Shown: positions 26,301 to 39,100, counted from the stretch's first letter. The stretch: DNA of 64,000 bases from Ciona savignyi (GCA_000149265.1 CH003266.1:1115061-1179060); one strand, 5' to 3'. Made by a program: numbers and translations. Notes: generated by a model not told the origin, from the letters alone.

Positions 26301-28473
26301 CTAGCAAGTAACCCATTACCACGCTGGGCACGAGAAAGTCTGAATAACATGTTTTAAAACACCATTTAAGTTAATCAATTCATAGGGTTAAACTAAAAAC
26401 ATAAATATTTTATCTTCGTTTAAATTCTGTTATTTGCATAAATTTGAATTTAAAATAAAAACGTTTTCCCATCCTAGAAGTCCAAGATTACCCCCAAGAA
26501 GTCCGGTGATTCCCCCACGTCTACCTTCATTCAGGGGTCCCGACCCCTACCCTGATAAACACATCGGCAAAGATCGGCCGAACTCGATATTACGAAGCGA
26601 GTCGTCGCTAGATGGCACCAAAGCTGTGGTACCATTTAAAAGACGACACCCAGTGGTGAGATTGCCAAGTTTAATTTTTTTCGTGGATTTTTTTTTTAAT
26701 TTTTGCGTTTTGTTCTGTCACAACACTGTAATCATTCTGGCATTGGGTTTTGCCTGAATATAAAATATTTATAAGATTTTAGCAGCTTAGCAGCACCATT
26801 CAAATCTTACATTGAGTATAGTAACAAGGTTGTGGACGGTCATCCGATCAATACGTTTATTTTGCAAACTTTGTTTAACGTAACTTTTGCAAGATAGCTA
26901 AATATTTTATCAAAAAATCGTTTTTGTGCAGTCTTATTTTTTCCAAATAATCCAATGGATTCAAATGAATAGAAACGCTTTAATCCAATAATAAGAAAAC
27001 TGCAATAACTTTGGCAAGATAACTGGGAGCGAGATAATTTAATGGTTATAACGACCGTCGTTGGCGCGTCACAACGTTGAAATAAATAATGTAGTTCTAC
27101 CCTATTAACTGAGTCTTGGTTTACGAACTTTCACTGATTGTAGCGTACCGTCGTATTATAACACCGACCGTCGTTATAACCTCTTCTACAAGCCAGTTAC
27201 CTTTTTCTGTCAGTTTTATTAACGTTAGTGACCGTAAATATACGAAATATCAGTAAGTTTTATTAACGTTAGTGACCGTAAAAATACAAAATATTCATCA
27301 TCATTATGTCTTGCTATGATGTCGGTAACCTTAGTTTTCTCACAGAATGAATTCAAACGCTCCAAGTCTTTCCGATTTAGTGAGCACCAATCAGATAAAG
27401 AGCTCAAGACGAAACAGGTAAGATCAACGTATATTGTGATTTATAACAGCACATGCAAGTCGACTGTGAGCACGAGGTGTATTGCTTCACATCTCCTTAT
27501 GCAAGTTGCAATGACTTCAAACCATTGGTGTTTATGGGTTGTTCAAATTGAAGTATGTCTGCGTACCCACACACAGACATATCTTTAACAACATGACAAT
27601 GAGCATGAGTTGTGTTACTGTCCACTTGCTAAGTAACTTTACAGTGCTCCTAACCAGTGGTATCTAATGTGTCTTTCAAGTTGAAAGGCTGGTTATCCAC
27701 ACGCTGTAGTGGCCCTATGAAATCGACTATGGAGTATTTTGCTGTGCACACAAACAAGCCGTTTTACATTGTTCTAACCCGGTGGTATTTGACGCGACGA
27801 ATATAATATAATAAACACCCGCCCGGCAGTATTTTAGTTTTAATAAAATCTTACCAATGTAGGTGAAATTCGGGAGCACCCCTAACCTACATCACATTTG
27901 ACGTTAAAGCAAGATTAAGGAACTTGTTTTTCCATATTGTTACCCTTTATCAAAATTTTATGTCGGTTTTTAAAACAATTTAAAACAAATTTTCTTGGTA
28001 AAATGGTAAAATAACCGCTACTTTGGTATTTATTGTATTTTTGCTTTGTTTTGTGTGTTTATCATTGAATATCATGGGCTGTATTGTAAACTTCTTTCTT
28101 GTATTGATCTATTTCTTGAACGCTATTCGTCTTGACTCTAAAAACCTCGACGTAGGAAATATCTTATAATTACGTATGGATGGGATGGAATAGGATATTC
28201 ATGTTTATCCCCGTGAGTGGAAACCAAGGGGGTGAACACACGAGCAATCGTCAGATCACCTCGCGCCCATCGTCTGGTTACCGGAGCTATTGCAGTTTGT
28301 TGTGTATGATAGACACGTTTTCTCGATTTGGTAGAACCCATTATTTCGCTGGGTTCAGGCAATGTCCGTTAAGTGCCTTGCCCAAGGACAAAAGGAATAT
28401 CTTAAAATTACGAATGACGTCATATGACCATACTCGTCACCAATCACGTTCAAGGAGGAACGAAGCTTTTTAG
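14378..28473 (+). CDS. Four-helix membrane protein with long basic tail, unidentified
   Basis: Exons: 14378-14578, 15071-15295, 16088-16288, 16889-17128, 17318-17342 (weak donor), 17957-18055, 18593-18644, 19921-20108, 20687-20751, 21474-21564, 22229-22442, 23066-23170, 23788-23915, 24515-25559, 26060-26215, 26478-26655, 27346-27417, 28387-28473 (tentative). Phases fit throughout; about 1,120 residues. N-terminus: a Lys-rich 67-residue exon. Four hydrophobic segments at about 120-151, 178-206, 218-243 and 275-297 suggest a tetraspan with a cytosolic tail. The tail is rich in Ser, Pro and Arg, with RRNSF, KRSKSF and SKSFSNR sites that resemble basophilic-kinase targets, and a 7-residue His/Pro repeat in exon 14. 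I do not recognise the family. The last exon is uncertain because a SINE sits at its acceptor. Confidence 0.7.
14844..14904. repeat. Perfect 21-bp inverted repeat (hairpin)
   Basis: Arm 14844-14864 begins CCGGAGATATATAAACAAGA and arm 14884-14904 is its exact reverse complement, with a 19-nt loop. A third, partial copy of the arm lies inside the loop. It lies in intron 1 of the large membrane-protein gene. Confidence 0.85.
17616..17956 (+). repeat. ~86-bp tandem repeat, 4 copies, ending at an exon
   Basis: AATTGATTTACCCCT recurs near 17618, 17706, 17793 and 17875, each copy ending in a CTCAAATACAAAG-like string. The last copy's AAATACAAAG supplies the acceptor of exon 6 (17957) of the large membrane-protein gene. 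Confidence 0.9.
19314..19899 (+). mobile_element. 5'-truncated LINE fragment (RNase H and C-terminal Cys/His region)
   Basis: An open stretch up to 19721 reads DQADELARDASS (end of an RNase H domain), then TGHANLAKH and CPFCQEEDETPLHYVGHC, a C-x2-C...H-x4-C finger typical of the C-terminus of non-LTR retrotransposon ORF2 proteins. A shift near 19700 moves the remaining SDDLASIPVKHL...DRYIPDPC into another frame, so the fragment is dead. It is flanked by a 14-bp direct repeat, GTAACCCTATGCTT, at 19300-19313 and 19900-19913: a target-site duplication. It lies in intron 7 of the large membrane-protein gene. Confidence 0.85.
20247..20488 (+). repeat. SINE (CCTAT family), 5'-truncated
   Basis: Runs from the box-B-like GGTTCGAAACTGG to the (CCTAT)n tail. 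It lies in intron 8 of the large membrane-protein gene. Confidence 0.85.
20827..20988 (-). repeat. Interspersed repeat, family A
   Basis: Reverse-oriented copy: GACGTGTTCTAACGACTGTC, then GTTTTCATCGTGGAAAC and the (TAAAC)n end. Includes the extended 5' part GTCTAATTTTACTGAATTTT also seen near 3170 and 28750. Confidence 0.8.
21259..21463 (+). repeat. SINE (CCTAT family), 3'-truncated, next to an exon
   Basis: Head TCCGGCCAGTTAGTCTGGCGG through GCAATGGCTATGGTAACCTGA. Its truncated end lies about 11 nt before exon 10 (21474) of the large membrane-protein gene. Confidence 0.85.
22930..23036 (-). repeat. Interspersed repeat, family A (diverged)
   Basis: GACGTGTTTTAACGACCG, then GGGGCAAAAAATGAACAAACT. 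A further tail fragment (GCAAAAATGAATAAACTAAA) sits at 23695-23717. Confidence 0.6.
23951..24249 (-). repeat. SINE (CCTAT family), full length
   Basis: (AGGAT)n tail, GTTTATCCCCGTGAATGGG and the tRNA-like head ending CCGGCCGG. It lies in intron 13 of the large membrane-protein gene. Confidence 0.9.
24602..24830 (+). repeat. 21-bp coding repeat (7-residue RHNDLPP type)
   Basis: Within exon 14 of the large membrane-protein gene. About ten units, most nearly CCACCACGTCACAATGACCT, encode RHNDLPP-like heptads (RHIDLPR, RHNDLPP x3, RHNDHPP, RHIDYP, RRHNDFS). Because the unit is a multiple of three, other frames and the antisense strand also stay open, giving false long ORFs. Confidence 0.93.
25732..26026 (+). 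repeat. SINE (CCTAT family), full length
   Basis: From TCCGGCCGGTTCGTCTGGCG to the ATCCTATCCTATC tail. It ends about 33 nt before exon 15 (26060). Confidence 0.9.
27210..27292 (+). repeat. ~41-bp tandem duplication
   Basis: Two copies of AGTTTTATTAACGTTAGTGA followed by CCGTAAA, in intron 16, ending about 54 nt before exon 17. Confidence 0.85.
28155..28418 (-). repeat. SINE (CCTAT family) with target-site duplication
   Basis: Body at about 28181-28390, reverse orientation, lacking the tRNA-like head. It is flanked by near-identical segments (GGAAATATCTTATAATTACG on the left, GGAATATCTTAAAATTACGA on the right), an imperfect target-site duplication of about 20 bp. It sits at the acceptor of the last exon of the large membrane-protein gene. 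Confidence 0.85.
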
Positions 28474-28563
28474 TGTTATTCTCCTGTCTCAATTTCTTTA
28501 TCTGATATCGTGCACTTGATTACAGAGATTATGTTGTGTGTCTTTATGAATCCTGTTTTATGG

Positions 28564-28569
28564 AATAAA
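28564..28569 (+). terminator. Poly(A) signal of the large membrane-protein gene
   Basis: AATAAA about 90 nt after the proposed stop at 28471-28473. It supports the idea that the gene ends in this segment. Confidence 0.55.
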
Positions 28570-28616
28570 AAATTAAATAAATTGCTTTTTTTAATTTCAT
28601 ACTATAATTATTTTCT

Positions 28617-28783
28617 ATAGTTTAGTTTAGTTTAATTTTTGTTTCCACGATAAAAACATAAATCAGGACTATTAAAAAAAAAGAATTGGGAAAATGGGAA
28701 AAACGACAGTCGTTAGAACACGTCCAAAAACAAGGAATAAATTATTAAAATTCGGTAAAATTAGACGTGGCTGCTTAACCCAA
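28617..28783 (+). repeat. Interspersed repeat, family A
   Basis: TAGTTTAGTTTAGTTTAATT, GTTTCCACG, CAGTCGTTAGAACACGTC, then the extension GAATAAATTATTAAAATTCG. One of the longest copies in the window. Confidence 0.8.
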
Positions 28784-28789
28784 ATCAAA

Positions 28790-30129
28790 AAAGTAATTAA
28801 AAAATTATTTGTTTATAAAACAAAAATTTCACTATTACACTAAGCCTCGAAGAAATGTGTGCGGTAAAGCGACCCGTGCAATGGGGGAGTCATCTTTAGG
28901 AGAAGGAGTGGCCCGGAAAGTGTGGGCCACAGTGGAAAAAGAAAAACCCCAAAAATGAAATTCCACTAAAAAGTTTCAAGTGCAACACTTGCCAAGCCAT
29001 TTAATAGTATATTAATTAAAATATGTGATATTGGTTGTAAATCTGCGTCGTCTATTTTGCTTTATTTTGATGCCTTATACGGCCGGGTGCGTAAGTAGCA
29101 AGGAATTGCCTTTGACAAGGGAAGCAGTTTCTTCATGTTTTATCAACGTGAACAACAAACGAAGGCACAACGAAGAAAGAATTCCGTGATTCAACACGGG
29201 CTATAGTTAAAGTACTCCACACCCACCGTCTGAAGCCATTGTAGTGTACCGTTAATAAGTATCTCTAGAAACGTGGAAATGTCAAAAAATTTTATTATTT
29301 TACAGTAATTTTAAGTTTTTTTATCAATAGTTTGAATTCTGCTAATAGTTATTTTATCGAGATAAAAGCAGAGCGTGCCACTGAAACCCACCGATTATGG
29401 ATCATGATATATGATAGGATGTGCATGTTTATCCCGTTAACACACGGGCAAACGTCAGATCACCTCGCGCCCACCGTCGGGTTACCAGAGCTATTTCAGT
29501 GCGTTGTGTATGATTCATACGTTCCTAGTTCAGGCAATGTCTGTTAAATGCCAAGGACACAGCCAAATAGCTAGCGACCATAGTTACGAATCTGCAACTT
29601 TTTCGTTAAAAGGCGTCGCACTAACCCAGAGCGGACCGTATACAGCATATTAATCCATAGAAACAAAAGACAGCCTTTTACGGCTCTTTTCTGAGGCTGT
29701 TTTTGTATAGAAATTGGTATATGTATCTCGTGTTAACCATTTGGCTACGCGACCTTACAACGAAGGATTACATTATGTTGTTTTCTCATTTGGTTAATTT
29801 TCGAACCACCAATGAGCTCGCTGCTAAGACTCTTTTTTGTATATAATTCAGTCGATGTATCGTACCGGGCGCGTTAACTATTTGGCCACACGGTATAAAA
29901 CAAGGAAAACATATCCATCTCTATCTTTAAAGTACTTAGATTTTTATGATTATAATTCTAAGTTTGGTAAATCCCTTCAGTATTTTGTTTTATAAATTTC
30001 TATGATTATAATTTCAAGTTGGGTATTCCCCTTTAGTATTTGGTTTTTATTGTTGTTCCTCGTTTAAAATTTTTCTTCTGATTTAACCCTTTGGTTGTAA
30101 TCCACCAAAAAATTAAATCACAATTTAAA
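28790..30129. other. Intergenic, upstream of UBA3
   Basis: Contains a reverse SINE copy (about 29413-29638) and other degraded fragments. No coding exon and no obvious TATA box before the UBA3 start. Confidence 0.5.
29413..29638 (-). repeat. SINE (CCTAT family), internally deleted
   Basis: ATAGGATGTGCATGTTTATC, GCGCCCACCGTCGGGTTACC, and a degraded head. Lies in the UBA3 5' flank. Confidence 0.8.
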
Positions 30130-33100
30130 ATGGAAGTCGACGAGGTAGTGGGCACTAAATGGACTGGGCGGTGGAACCATTTGCGTAAAATCTTGGAGAG
30201 GAGCAGTCCATTTGCACACCCTGATTTCGAACCAAGTCCAGATGTAAGTTAGGATAGGATAGGATATTAATGCTTGTCCCCGTGAGTGGGAAAACCAAGG
30301 GTATTAACACATGGGCAATCGTCAGATTAACTCGCGCCCACCCTCGGGTTAGTGGAGCTTTTTGCCTATTGCGGTGTGTTGTGTATGATATTGATGTTTC
30401 TTCAATTTGGTGGAACCCATTAATTCGATGGGTTCGGGCAATGTCTGTAAAGTGCCTTGCCTATGGACACAACCGACTAGTTAGCGCCCAGTTTCGCATC
30501 TGCAACCATTCGATTGAAAGGCAACGCACTAAACCGCCAGACTAACCGCCTGGACAGTTTCTGTTATAATGATGACAGTGGCAGCGTTTCGCATTATCTA
30601 GGTACTAAATATTTTTATTGTGTAAATAGATGTTATATTGTCATTTGTTTTATACTGTTAAATACATAATATATTTTTCCTGTTTGTTATCTAAATATAA
30701 GAAGGTTTAATATTCATGACAAAAAATAAACAACTGCTGTTAAAAAAAATATATGAACGCAACTATAATTATTGAAAAATACCTTATACTTACAGTATTC
30801 CTATACATGAGTTCTAGTTTAAGAAGTATGGCATTTGCACACACAAGAATTCTCCGTTAGCATGCACCTTTTATTTCTAAAGATACCTTGTTTTATTGTT
30901 TTGTAGCCAAATATGTTGGTTTACAAGTCCACTTTTCAAATTTCATTTCTTAATGCATCCTATCTGCCTAAAACTTTGTAAACTAGCAGAAGTTAAGTGT
31001 GTTGTTTTAATGTAATCTGATTTTATAACAAACCCTTAAAAGAATTAAAATATTGCTTCAAAATGTTCTGTTTTTTAACTGATAAATAAAATTTGCTTTT
31101 ATCAGTATGCCTTCATAATAATTGTCATTGTAGCATCCATTTCGCATATTCATAAAAAATTTGCTATCGTAGGAGCACAAGGTTTATAATCTTTACAAAA
31201 TATGTATTTTGTTATGGTCGATGTTTGTTTTATTTAGTTTAGATAACTATGTTTAAGTTACAACTATTAATTTTTTTTTTAATTTAAAATTTGTTTTTTA
31301 AATTTTGACTCGACACAAAAATTCTCGGATATTTTGACTAGACACAAAAATTCTAGGAAATTTTGACTTGACACATATGTTCACAGATTTTGGAGTTCAT
31401 GCAAGAGTCGTGCAGGTTGTTGGTCATTGGGGCAGGAGGGTTAGGGTGTGAACTGCTAAAGGATTTGTCTTTGATGGGTTTCCGTCAAATCCATGTGATT
31501 GATATGGACACTATCGACCTTTCTAACCTTAATCGGCAATTCCTTTTCAGGTAATTTTGTTATCCTGTGACAAAATGATTTAATTAACGTTAAATGTATC
31601 ACTTATTGTCCTACTAGTGCACTTACATGTATTTACATATTACAACTTTAAGGATAAATCTTAAGGCATTTTTAAAATAATTTTTTTAGTTTGGTAGATG
31701 TGTATGACATTATCTATATTAATATGATTTTTATATTGGACATGCTTTAAAGAATGTCAGTTTGCAGTCTTTTTCTGTTTGCTTTAACAGAAGTATTCAC
31801 ATTACCGATATAATAAAACAAACAAATAAACTTTTCATATTTTTAGTAAAAAACAAAATGCCCGTTTAATTCTCTTTATTTTGAGACATCCAGAAAATTG
31901 AATTATTTCATTTTCAATTATCTATATAAGTTTTTGGTTTAATTATCATACAATTATATGCATTGTACCACGAAGTTTATGGGCTACTCTTACTCTTAGT
32001 TCCACTGCAATTAGGTAGCCTATGACTGAAGTTTCCCAAGGGGTATTTCCTTTACTGTATGTGCATTACTTATCAATCATATTTACTTCTTATTTATAAA
32101 CTCTATTTGCAACAGACACTCAGACATTGGAAAAGCCAAAGCGGAAGTTGCTGCAAGTTTCATTAATAAGAGAGTTAGAGGAACAAAGTGTATCCCGTAT
32201 CCTTTCTGCTCGGATTATTCATTTTTATTGATCTTTTCAGCATGACAAATAATTATCGGGCTACAAGTTTTTTTTATTGTGCAATCGTAAACCTTTCCTT
32301 TATTGTCGAACTGGTTAGTCTGGTGGTTTAGTGTCACGCATTTCAACCGAAAGGTTAAAGATTAAAAACTGGTTGCTAGCTAGCCGGTTGTGTCCTTGGG
32401 CAAGGCACTTAACTCATATACAACACACTGCAATAGCTCCGGTAACCTGACGGTGGGCACGAGGTGATCTGACGTTAACCACCTTGGTTTTCCCATTTAC
32501 AGAGATAAACATGAATACATCCTATCCTATAGTAAACCATATGTGACAAACATCGATTAAATATCTGCAGACAAGCAATTTTCACAACTAACGTTGGCGC
32601 TTCAATAATTATTATTCTTAACATTTTGCCTTAGTCATTTTTGCAAAATACAAGACTATGACTCATCATTCTACAAACGTAAGTCATGGTCATTACAGTG
32701 TGATACGAAATTATTTAGGATTATTCTGTAATTACTTACCAATTAATCTACCAAAAAATCGTTCAAAATATATTAGAGTTATTTAAAACCACAATTAAAT
32801 GCATGTTGAAGCTACTTTTCGCAGTATGCAGTTAATTACAAAAAAAAAAATTTTTGGAGCATTATGAGTAAAATTATAAGGTATTCCCAGCTAAGCGCAA
32901 TAAGTCAAAATATTAACTCCCATGTTGGGGCGTTTTGTAATTAAAAATATAATAAAGTAACAACATTCCCAAATGCCTTAATACGTTATTTGTATGCATA
33001 TCTGAACCGAAAATGCTACCAAGATCTTTTTAAAGTAATTTGGTAATATTAATTAAATAATTTGCAAATTCTCCCACAATTATGGTTTTTAATATTAGGT

Positions 33101-36100
33101 TTATGGCTATATCTGTTTATATACTGTCATGTCAACCTAATTAAATAACTTCTTAAAATCATGTTTTTTTGTATTTGTTAGGTTAATTTACCTCTTAAAT
33201 GCAATTCCTACTTCAGTTAAGCCCACACCCGCTTAGTACCTCAACGAGGGTGTATGTGGTGGTTGATGTATTTCAAATCATTTCGATTCTAATTGTCCCA
33301 TCATTCCACTATATGTAGTGGTTAATGTTGTATGTTGTGGTTGATGTTCTTCAAATCATTTTGATTCTAATTGTCACATCATTCCAGAATTCCACATAAT
33401 CGTGTGCGGTTTGGACTCCATAGTTGCGAGAAGATGGATGAATGGAATGCTGGTGGGTGGGGTTTCATTTTTTAACCAGTGTATAGAGCATTCTATCCTA
33501 TTCCGGCCGGTGAGTCTGGCGGTTAAGTGCGTCGCCTTTTAATCGAAAGTTTGCAGGTGCGAAACTGGCCGCTAGCTAATTGGGTGTGTCCTCCGGGCAG
33601 GCACTTTACGGACATTGCCTGAACNNNNNNNNNNNNNNNNNNNNNNNNNNNNNNNNNNNNNNNNNNNNNNNNNNNNNNNNNNNNNNNNNNNNNNNNNNNN
33701 NNNNNNNNNNNNNNNNNNNNNNNNNNNNNNNNNNNNNNNNNNNNNNNNNNNNNNNNNNNNNNNNNNNNNNNNNNNNNNNNNNNNNNNNNNNNNNNNNNNN
33801 NNNNNNNNNNNNNNNNNNNNNNNNNNNNNNNNNNNNNNNNNNNNNNNNNNNNNNNNNNNNNNNNNNNNNNNNNNNNNNNNNNNNNNNNNNNNNNNNNNNN
33901 NNCTTTACGGACATTGCCTGAACCCAGCGGATAAATAGGTTCTACCAAATTGAAGGAACGTGTCTGTCATACACAACACACTGCAATAGCTCCGGTAACC
34001 CGACAATGAGCGCGAGGTAATCTGACGATTGCCCCTGTGTTAATCTCTTTGGATTTTACCATTCACGGGGATAAACATGAATGTCCTATATTATCATACA
34101 CAACACACTGCAATAGCTCTGGTAACCCGACGGTGGACGCGAGGTAATCTGACGATTGCCCGTGTGTTTAGCCCCAAGTAATCAACCAATAACAAGAATC
34201 GCAAACAGATCAGTTTGTTGGAATATGATGACGACGGAAACCTGGACCCGAGCTCCATAATCCCTCTGGTGGACGGGGGTACGGAAGGGTTCAAAGGAAA
34301 CGCTCGAGTGATTCTTCCTGGAATGACCGCTTGCATGGATTGTACACTTGACCTCTACCCCCCTCAGGTGGATACTGATAAAAATCATAACTTTATAAAA
34401 CTGAAATTTTTAAATCTAATGTTCATATGGACTATGCAAACACACTAAAGAATTAAATTTAAATACCCTATCAAACACAAATATTCTATATAGAATAATC
34501 TCCATCGATTAGGATAGGATAGGATATTTATGTTTATCCCGTGAATGGAATAGCAATGGGGTTAACACACGGGCAATCGTCAGATCACCTCGCGCCCACT
34601 GCCGGGTTATCGGAGCTATTGCAGTGTGGTGTATATGACAGACACGTACCTTCAATTTGGTAGAACCCATTAATCCGCTGGATTCAGGCAATGCCCATAA
34701 AGTGCCTTGCCCAAGGACATACTAGTTTGCGACCAGTTTCGCACCTACAACCTTTCGATTGAAAGGCGACGCACTTAACCACCAGACTAACCAGCGTTGA
34801 CATAATATATAATTGAAGGTTAACTTCCCAATGTGCACGATCGCCCACACTCCTCGCCAACCCGAGCACTGCATCGAATACATTAAGCTCTTTCAATGGG
34901 AGAAAGACAAGCCGTTTGGAGGTTGGGATTCTTCACACTGTGTCATAGCTTTATCCATCTATGTGGTGTATTATGGTGTCTGCTGAATTATAGATATGTC
35001 CCGTGTACACACCACATTACAAATAATACTATGAGTATAACCGATAAGTAGATGTAGTGGGTTAAAATAACATCAAATGTTAAATGTTGAATAACATCTT
35101 TTTTTGTGCAAAAAATAATCAAACCTGTCTTCAATAATGTGCAGTGTTTAGGTAAAGCGTAAAGGTGTCTTCAATAATGTGCAGTTTTGTCTTGTCTACT
35201 TTCCTTATATTTATGCTATCCCCTCTAAGCCCCCTTCCTTACCCACCACCAGATATCCCTATAGATGGGGATGATCCAGCACATATTAAGTGGATTTGCA
35301 AGGCTGCAAGCTCAAGAGCTGATCAGTACGGTATACAGGTAATGATGATATTTTTAATTTTTATTATGAACAAGCGTGTGGTTAAAGTTTAAGGATAGAA
35401 GACATATTTAACAAATCAATTTATTTTGATGTATTTTGGTTTTGGGAAAACGACTTGGTAATAAGAATTTTTTTTGTTGGGTTTATGGCTGGGGTTGATA
35501 GCCTTGCAGAGGGAGGTTTTCGGTACCTCTAAATACTACAGGGGTCGCTTGGAGAGCTTACTATACTTCGTAATTACAAAAGACTTGGGAGAAAACGTCT
35601 TTCACATACAGATTATGATATTAGTTAGTTTAGTTTAGTTTATTTTTTTGCTCCTTCGTTACAATAAAGAAGAATACAACATTTGTTACAAATTAAGGAG
35701 ACAGGATGAAACGGCAAAACTACAGTAGTTAAAACACGTCAGTGACTTGACACATATTAATGTTAGGGTTGGGGTTAACATTAGTTCTGGGGTTGAGATT
35801 AGTGTTTGGGACAGGGTTAGAATTACTTTCCATAGCAATCTAAGTGATCCAAGCGATCCAATCATGGGTTCTGCATGTTCTTTTTCATCATGGGTTCTGT
35901 CGTTCTGCATGCTACTCCAGGTGGTATTTTTTTAATATCGTTGCCAATGAACGTTGGCTAGGCCAAGTGCAATTAAATGTCATATTGTAATCGCATTGCA
36001 ATGGTGTCACCAAACTATGTGCACGAGGATAGGATATTCATGTTTATCAACGTGGATGGAAAAACCAAGGGGGTTAACACACGGGCCATCGTCAGATCAC

Positions 36101-39100
36101 CTCGCGCCCATCGTCGGGTTATCGGAGCTAGTGCAGTGTGTTGTGTATGATACCATGTTCCTTTAATTTTGGTAGAACCCCTTAATCCGCTGGGTTCAGG
36201 CAATGTCCGTAAAGTGCCTTGCCCAAGGACACAACCGAATTTCTAGCGACCAGTTTTGTACCTGCAACCTTTCGATTGAAAGGCATGACACTATACCACC
36301 AGACTAACCGGTCGGACAAACGGACAAAAAAGTAAATCAATGATTACACTGACACCCCTCATTACGCCCCCTGCAATATACAAACATCAATATCATTAAT
36401 ATTATACCTTCCAGTTTAATATATGAATATACATTTTCACAGGGAGTGAACTATAGATTAACTCAGGGAGTAATAAAACGAATCATACCAGCCGTGGCAT
36501 CTACCAATGCAGTTATAGCGGCCGTCTGCGCCAATGAAGTGTTTAAACTTGCAACCAGGTTAGTACAATTAACACCACCTGGGCGCTCATTAATTAGAAT
36601 AGGATAGGTTATTCATGTTTATCCCCGTGGATGGGAAAACCAAGGGGGTTAACACACAGGCAATCGTCAGATCACCTCGCGCCAACCGTCGGGTTACCGG
36701 ATCTATTGCAGTGTGTTGTATATGACAGACACGTTTCTTTAATTTGGTAGAGCCCATTAATATGCTGGGTTCAGGCAATGTCCGTAAAGAGCCATGCCCA
36801 AGGACACAACCGACTAGCTAATTTGTAGCAAGCGTAAAATCACAGGTGTGACGATACACCCTGTGTTTTCCCATCCCCGGGTATAAAGATAACCATCCTA
36901 CTATATAACCCAACCAAGTTAGACTTCCATAATCCACAGTTGTTCCATCCCTCTGAACAACTACATAGTGTTCAACGATAGCAACGCTGTTTACACCTAC
37001 ACGTTCGAAGCGGAACGTAACGCAACCTGCGTGGCTTGCAGCAATAAGCCAAGATCGTTATCCTTTAAACCGACCACGCTGCTACGAGAGGTCATTGATT
37101 TCTTCTGCCAAGATAACTCCCTGTGAGTACGATGTGTTGGGATATGACATGGTATTCATGTTTATTCCCTTGAGTGGGAAAACCAAGGGGGTTAACACAC
37201 AGGCAATCGTCAAATCAACTCGCGCCCACCGTCGGGTTACCGGAGCTATTGCAGTGTGGTGTGTATGATAGACACGTTCCTTTAATTTGGTAAAACCCAT
37301 TAATCCGTTGGGTTCAGGCAATGTCCGTAAAGTGCCTTGCCCAAGGACACAACCGACTAGTTTCGCACCTGCAACCTTTCGGTTGAAAGGCGACGCACAT
37401 AACCGCCAGACTACCGGGCCGCATGTGTTAACCACTGATCTATGCTTTTTACTTCAATGGTATTTGTTTGTCCGATTAGCTCATTACTACCGCGTTGTTC
37501 GTTTCACGATAGCAGCGATTTTAATCGCATTGAACATGCTGTTGCAGATCGTAACGTGATAGTTAATTTTCAATTTTATTTTCAACATAGCAAACTTATA
37601 TATAAGACGCAGCAGCGACAGAGGCCTGTACGTCGAATTTAGATCAATCAAGTAATCGGATAGGATAGGATATTCATGTAATCATGTTTATCCCCGTGAA
37701 TGAGAAAAACCAAGGGGGTTAACACACAAGCAATCGTCATATCTAGCGACTGCAACTTTTCGATTGAAAGGCGACGCACTTAACCGCCAGACTAACCGGC
37801 CGGACATTAAATGTTATAATTCACGTTCTGTAACTTATTCATTCTGACAACTGCCTCTGCGAAAAATGCAACTTCAGCCCATTTAAATATCGAGGTAATT
37901 GATACACAACAGGACAACTCTTATTACGAAGAAAATGTGGTTAGCTGATAAGACGCTCAGTTAACATGATTCTTAGCTACGTCACGAAGGACAATGTTTA
38001 CGTAATATGCTCGACTTTTTAACTTGAGACTTTGGATATAGGAACCCACATTTTCTATTAATCCACCATCAGTATAAATGCTAATGGCCAAAACAGAAGT
38101 GTAAATGAATGTACAGTATGTGTTGTGTTATACGATACGTTCCCACGGGAAATATTCGGCGTTAAAGATTACGACGTAATTCCTTTTAAGAAAGGTTTCG
38201 TGAGCGTATTAACTCTTTCACTCCCGGCCAAATGCATTAATTCAAACATGCTGTCCCGCAGTGTTTTTTACAATTTTTAGTCATTTTCAAATTAGCACAG
38301 TTTTTCTAAAGTTTATGCTATGATTTAATATTTAGTATGGTTGAAAAGATAATTTATCCCACTTTTAAACAAGCTGCACATCTAAAATCTACCTCTAATA
38401 AAGAATATATTATGTAAACTTTAGTGAACACCACTTTTTATGCAAAGAAAATTCTGCTCGACTTTGAAAAATTTGAGGTGCACTGACAAACGAAATACTC
38501 ACTTATTATTGGAATGCCCAAATGATATGAAAATTGGAATGTAGATTGTCTAATAGTTTTTGTACTCAGGAAAATTCGAACTGTATTTCTATCTTCAGTA
38601 GTTTTTTTACTATTTGTAATTGAAATTTCCCTTTTTTCTGACTATATTATGAAAACTTGAACCAAAACGCATTGAAGTTTTTAGTTTTGTAGAACTAAAA
38701 TAGTAAAAAGTATAAAAAAGAACAGTGAAGGAAGTGTAAAAAGGGCATACAAAACCAAACAAACGCAAATACTATATCCAATATTCTTCAAAGCAGGGCA
38801 CACCGAACTAGCTAGTCTCGCCGCCTTTTTCTTTATCGTGCGCTCAGCAGGCCCAGCTGGATTCATGCTTTGGTGAACACGAAGCATAACCGCCTGCTGC
38901 GAAAACGTCACCAACGCTCTCCTTTTTATCTCAACGGCACGAAATTCACAGAGAATGTAAAGAAAGACTTGCTTGACAAAAAGAGCTTCTCTGCAAGTTA
39001 ACACGACTCCTATTGGCTGAGTTAGTCACGTGTAAATTCGTGTAAAATCGATAGAAATAAGAGGCGAAGCCTTGAAAAAGAAAGGCTATCACTCCTCGCA

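Noticed and set aside
33523-33948. Open frames running through the N gap
   Set aside because: They consist mostly of unknown bases.
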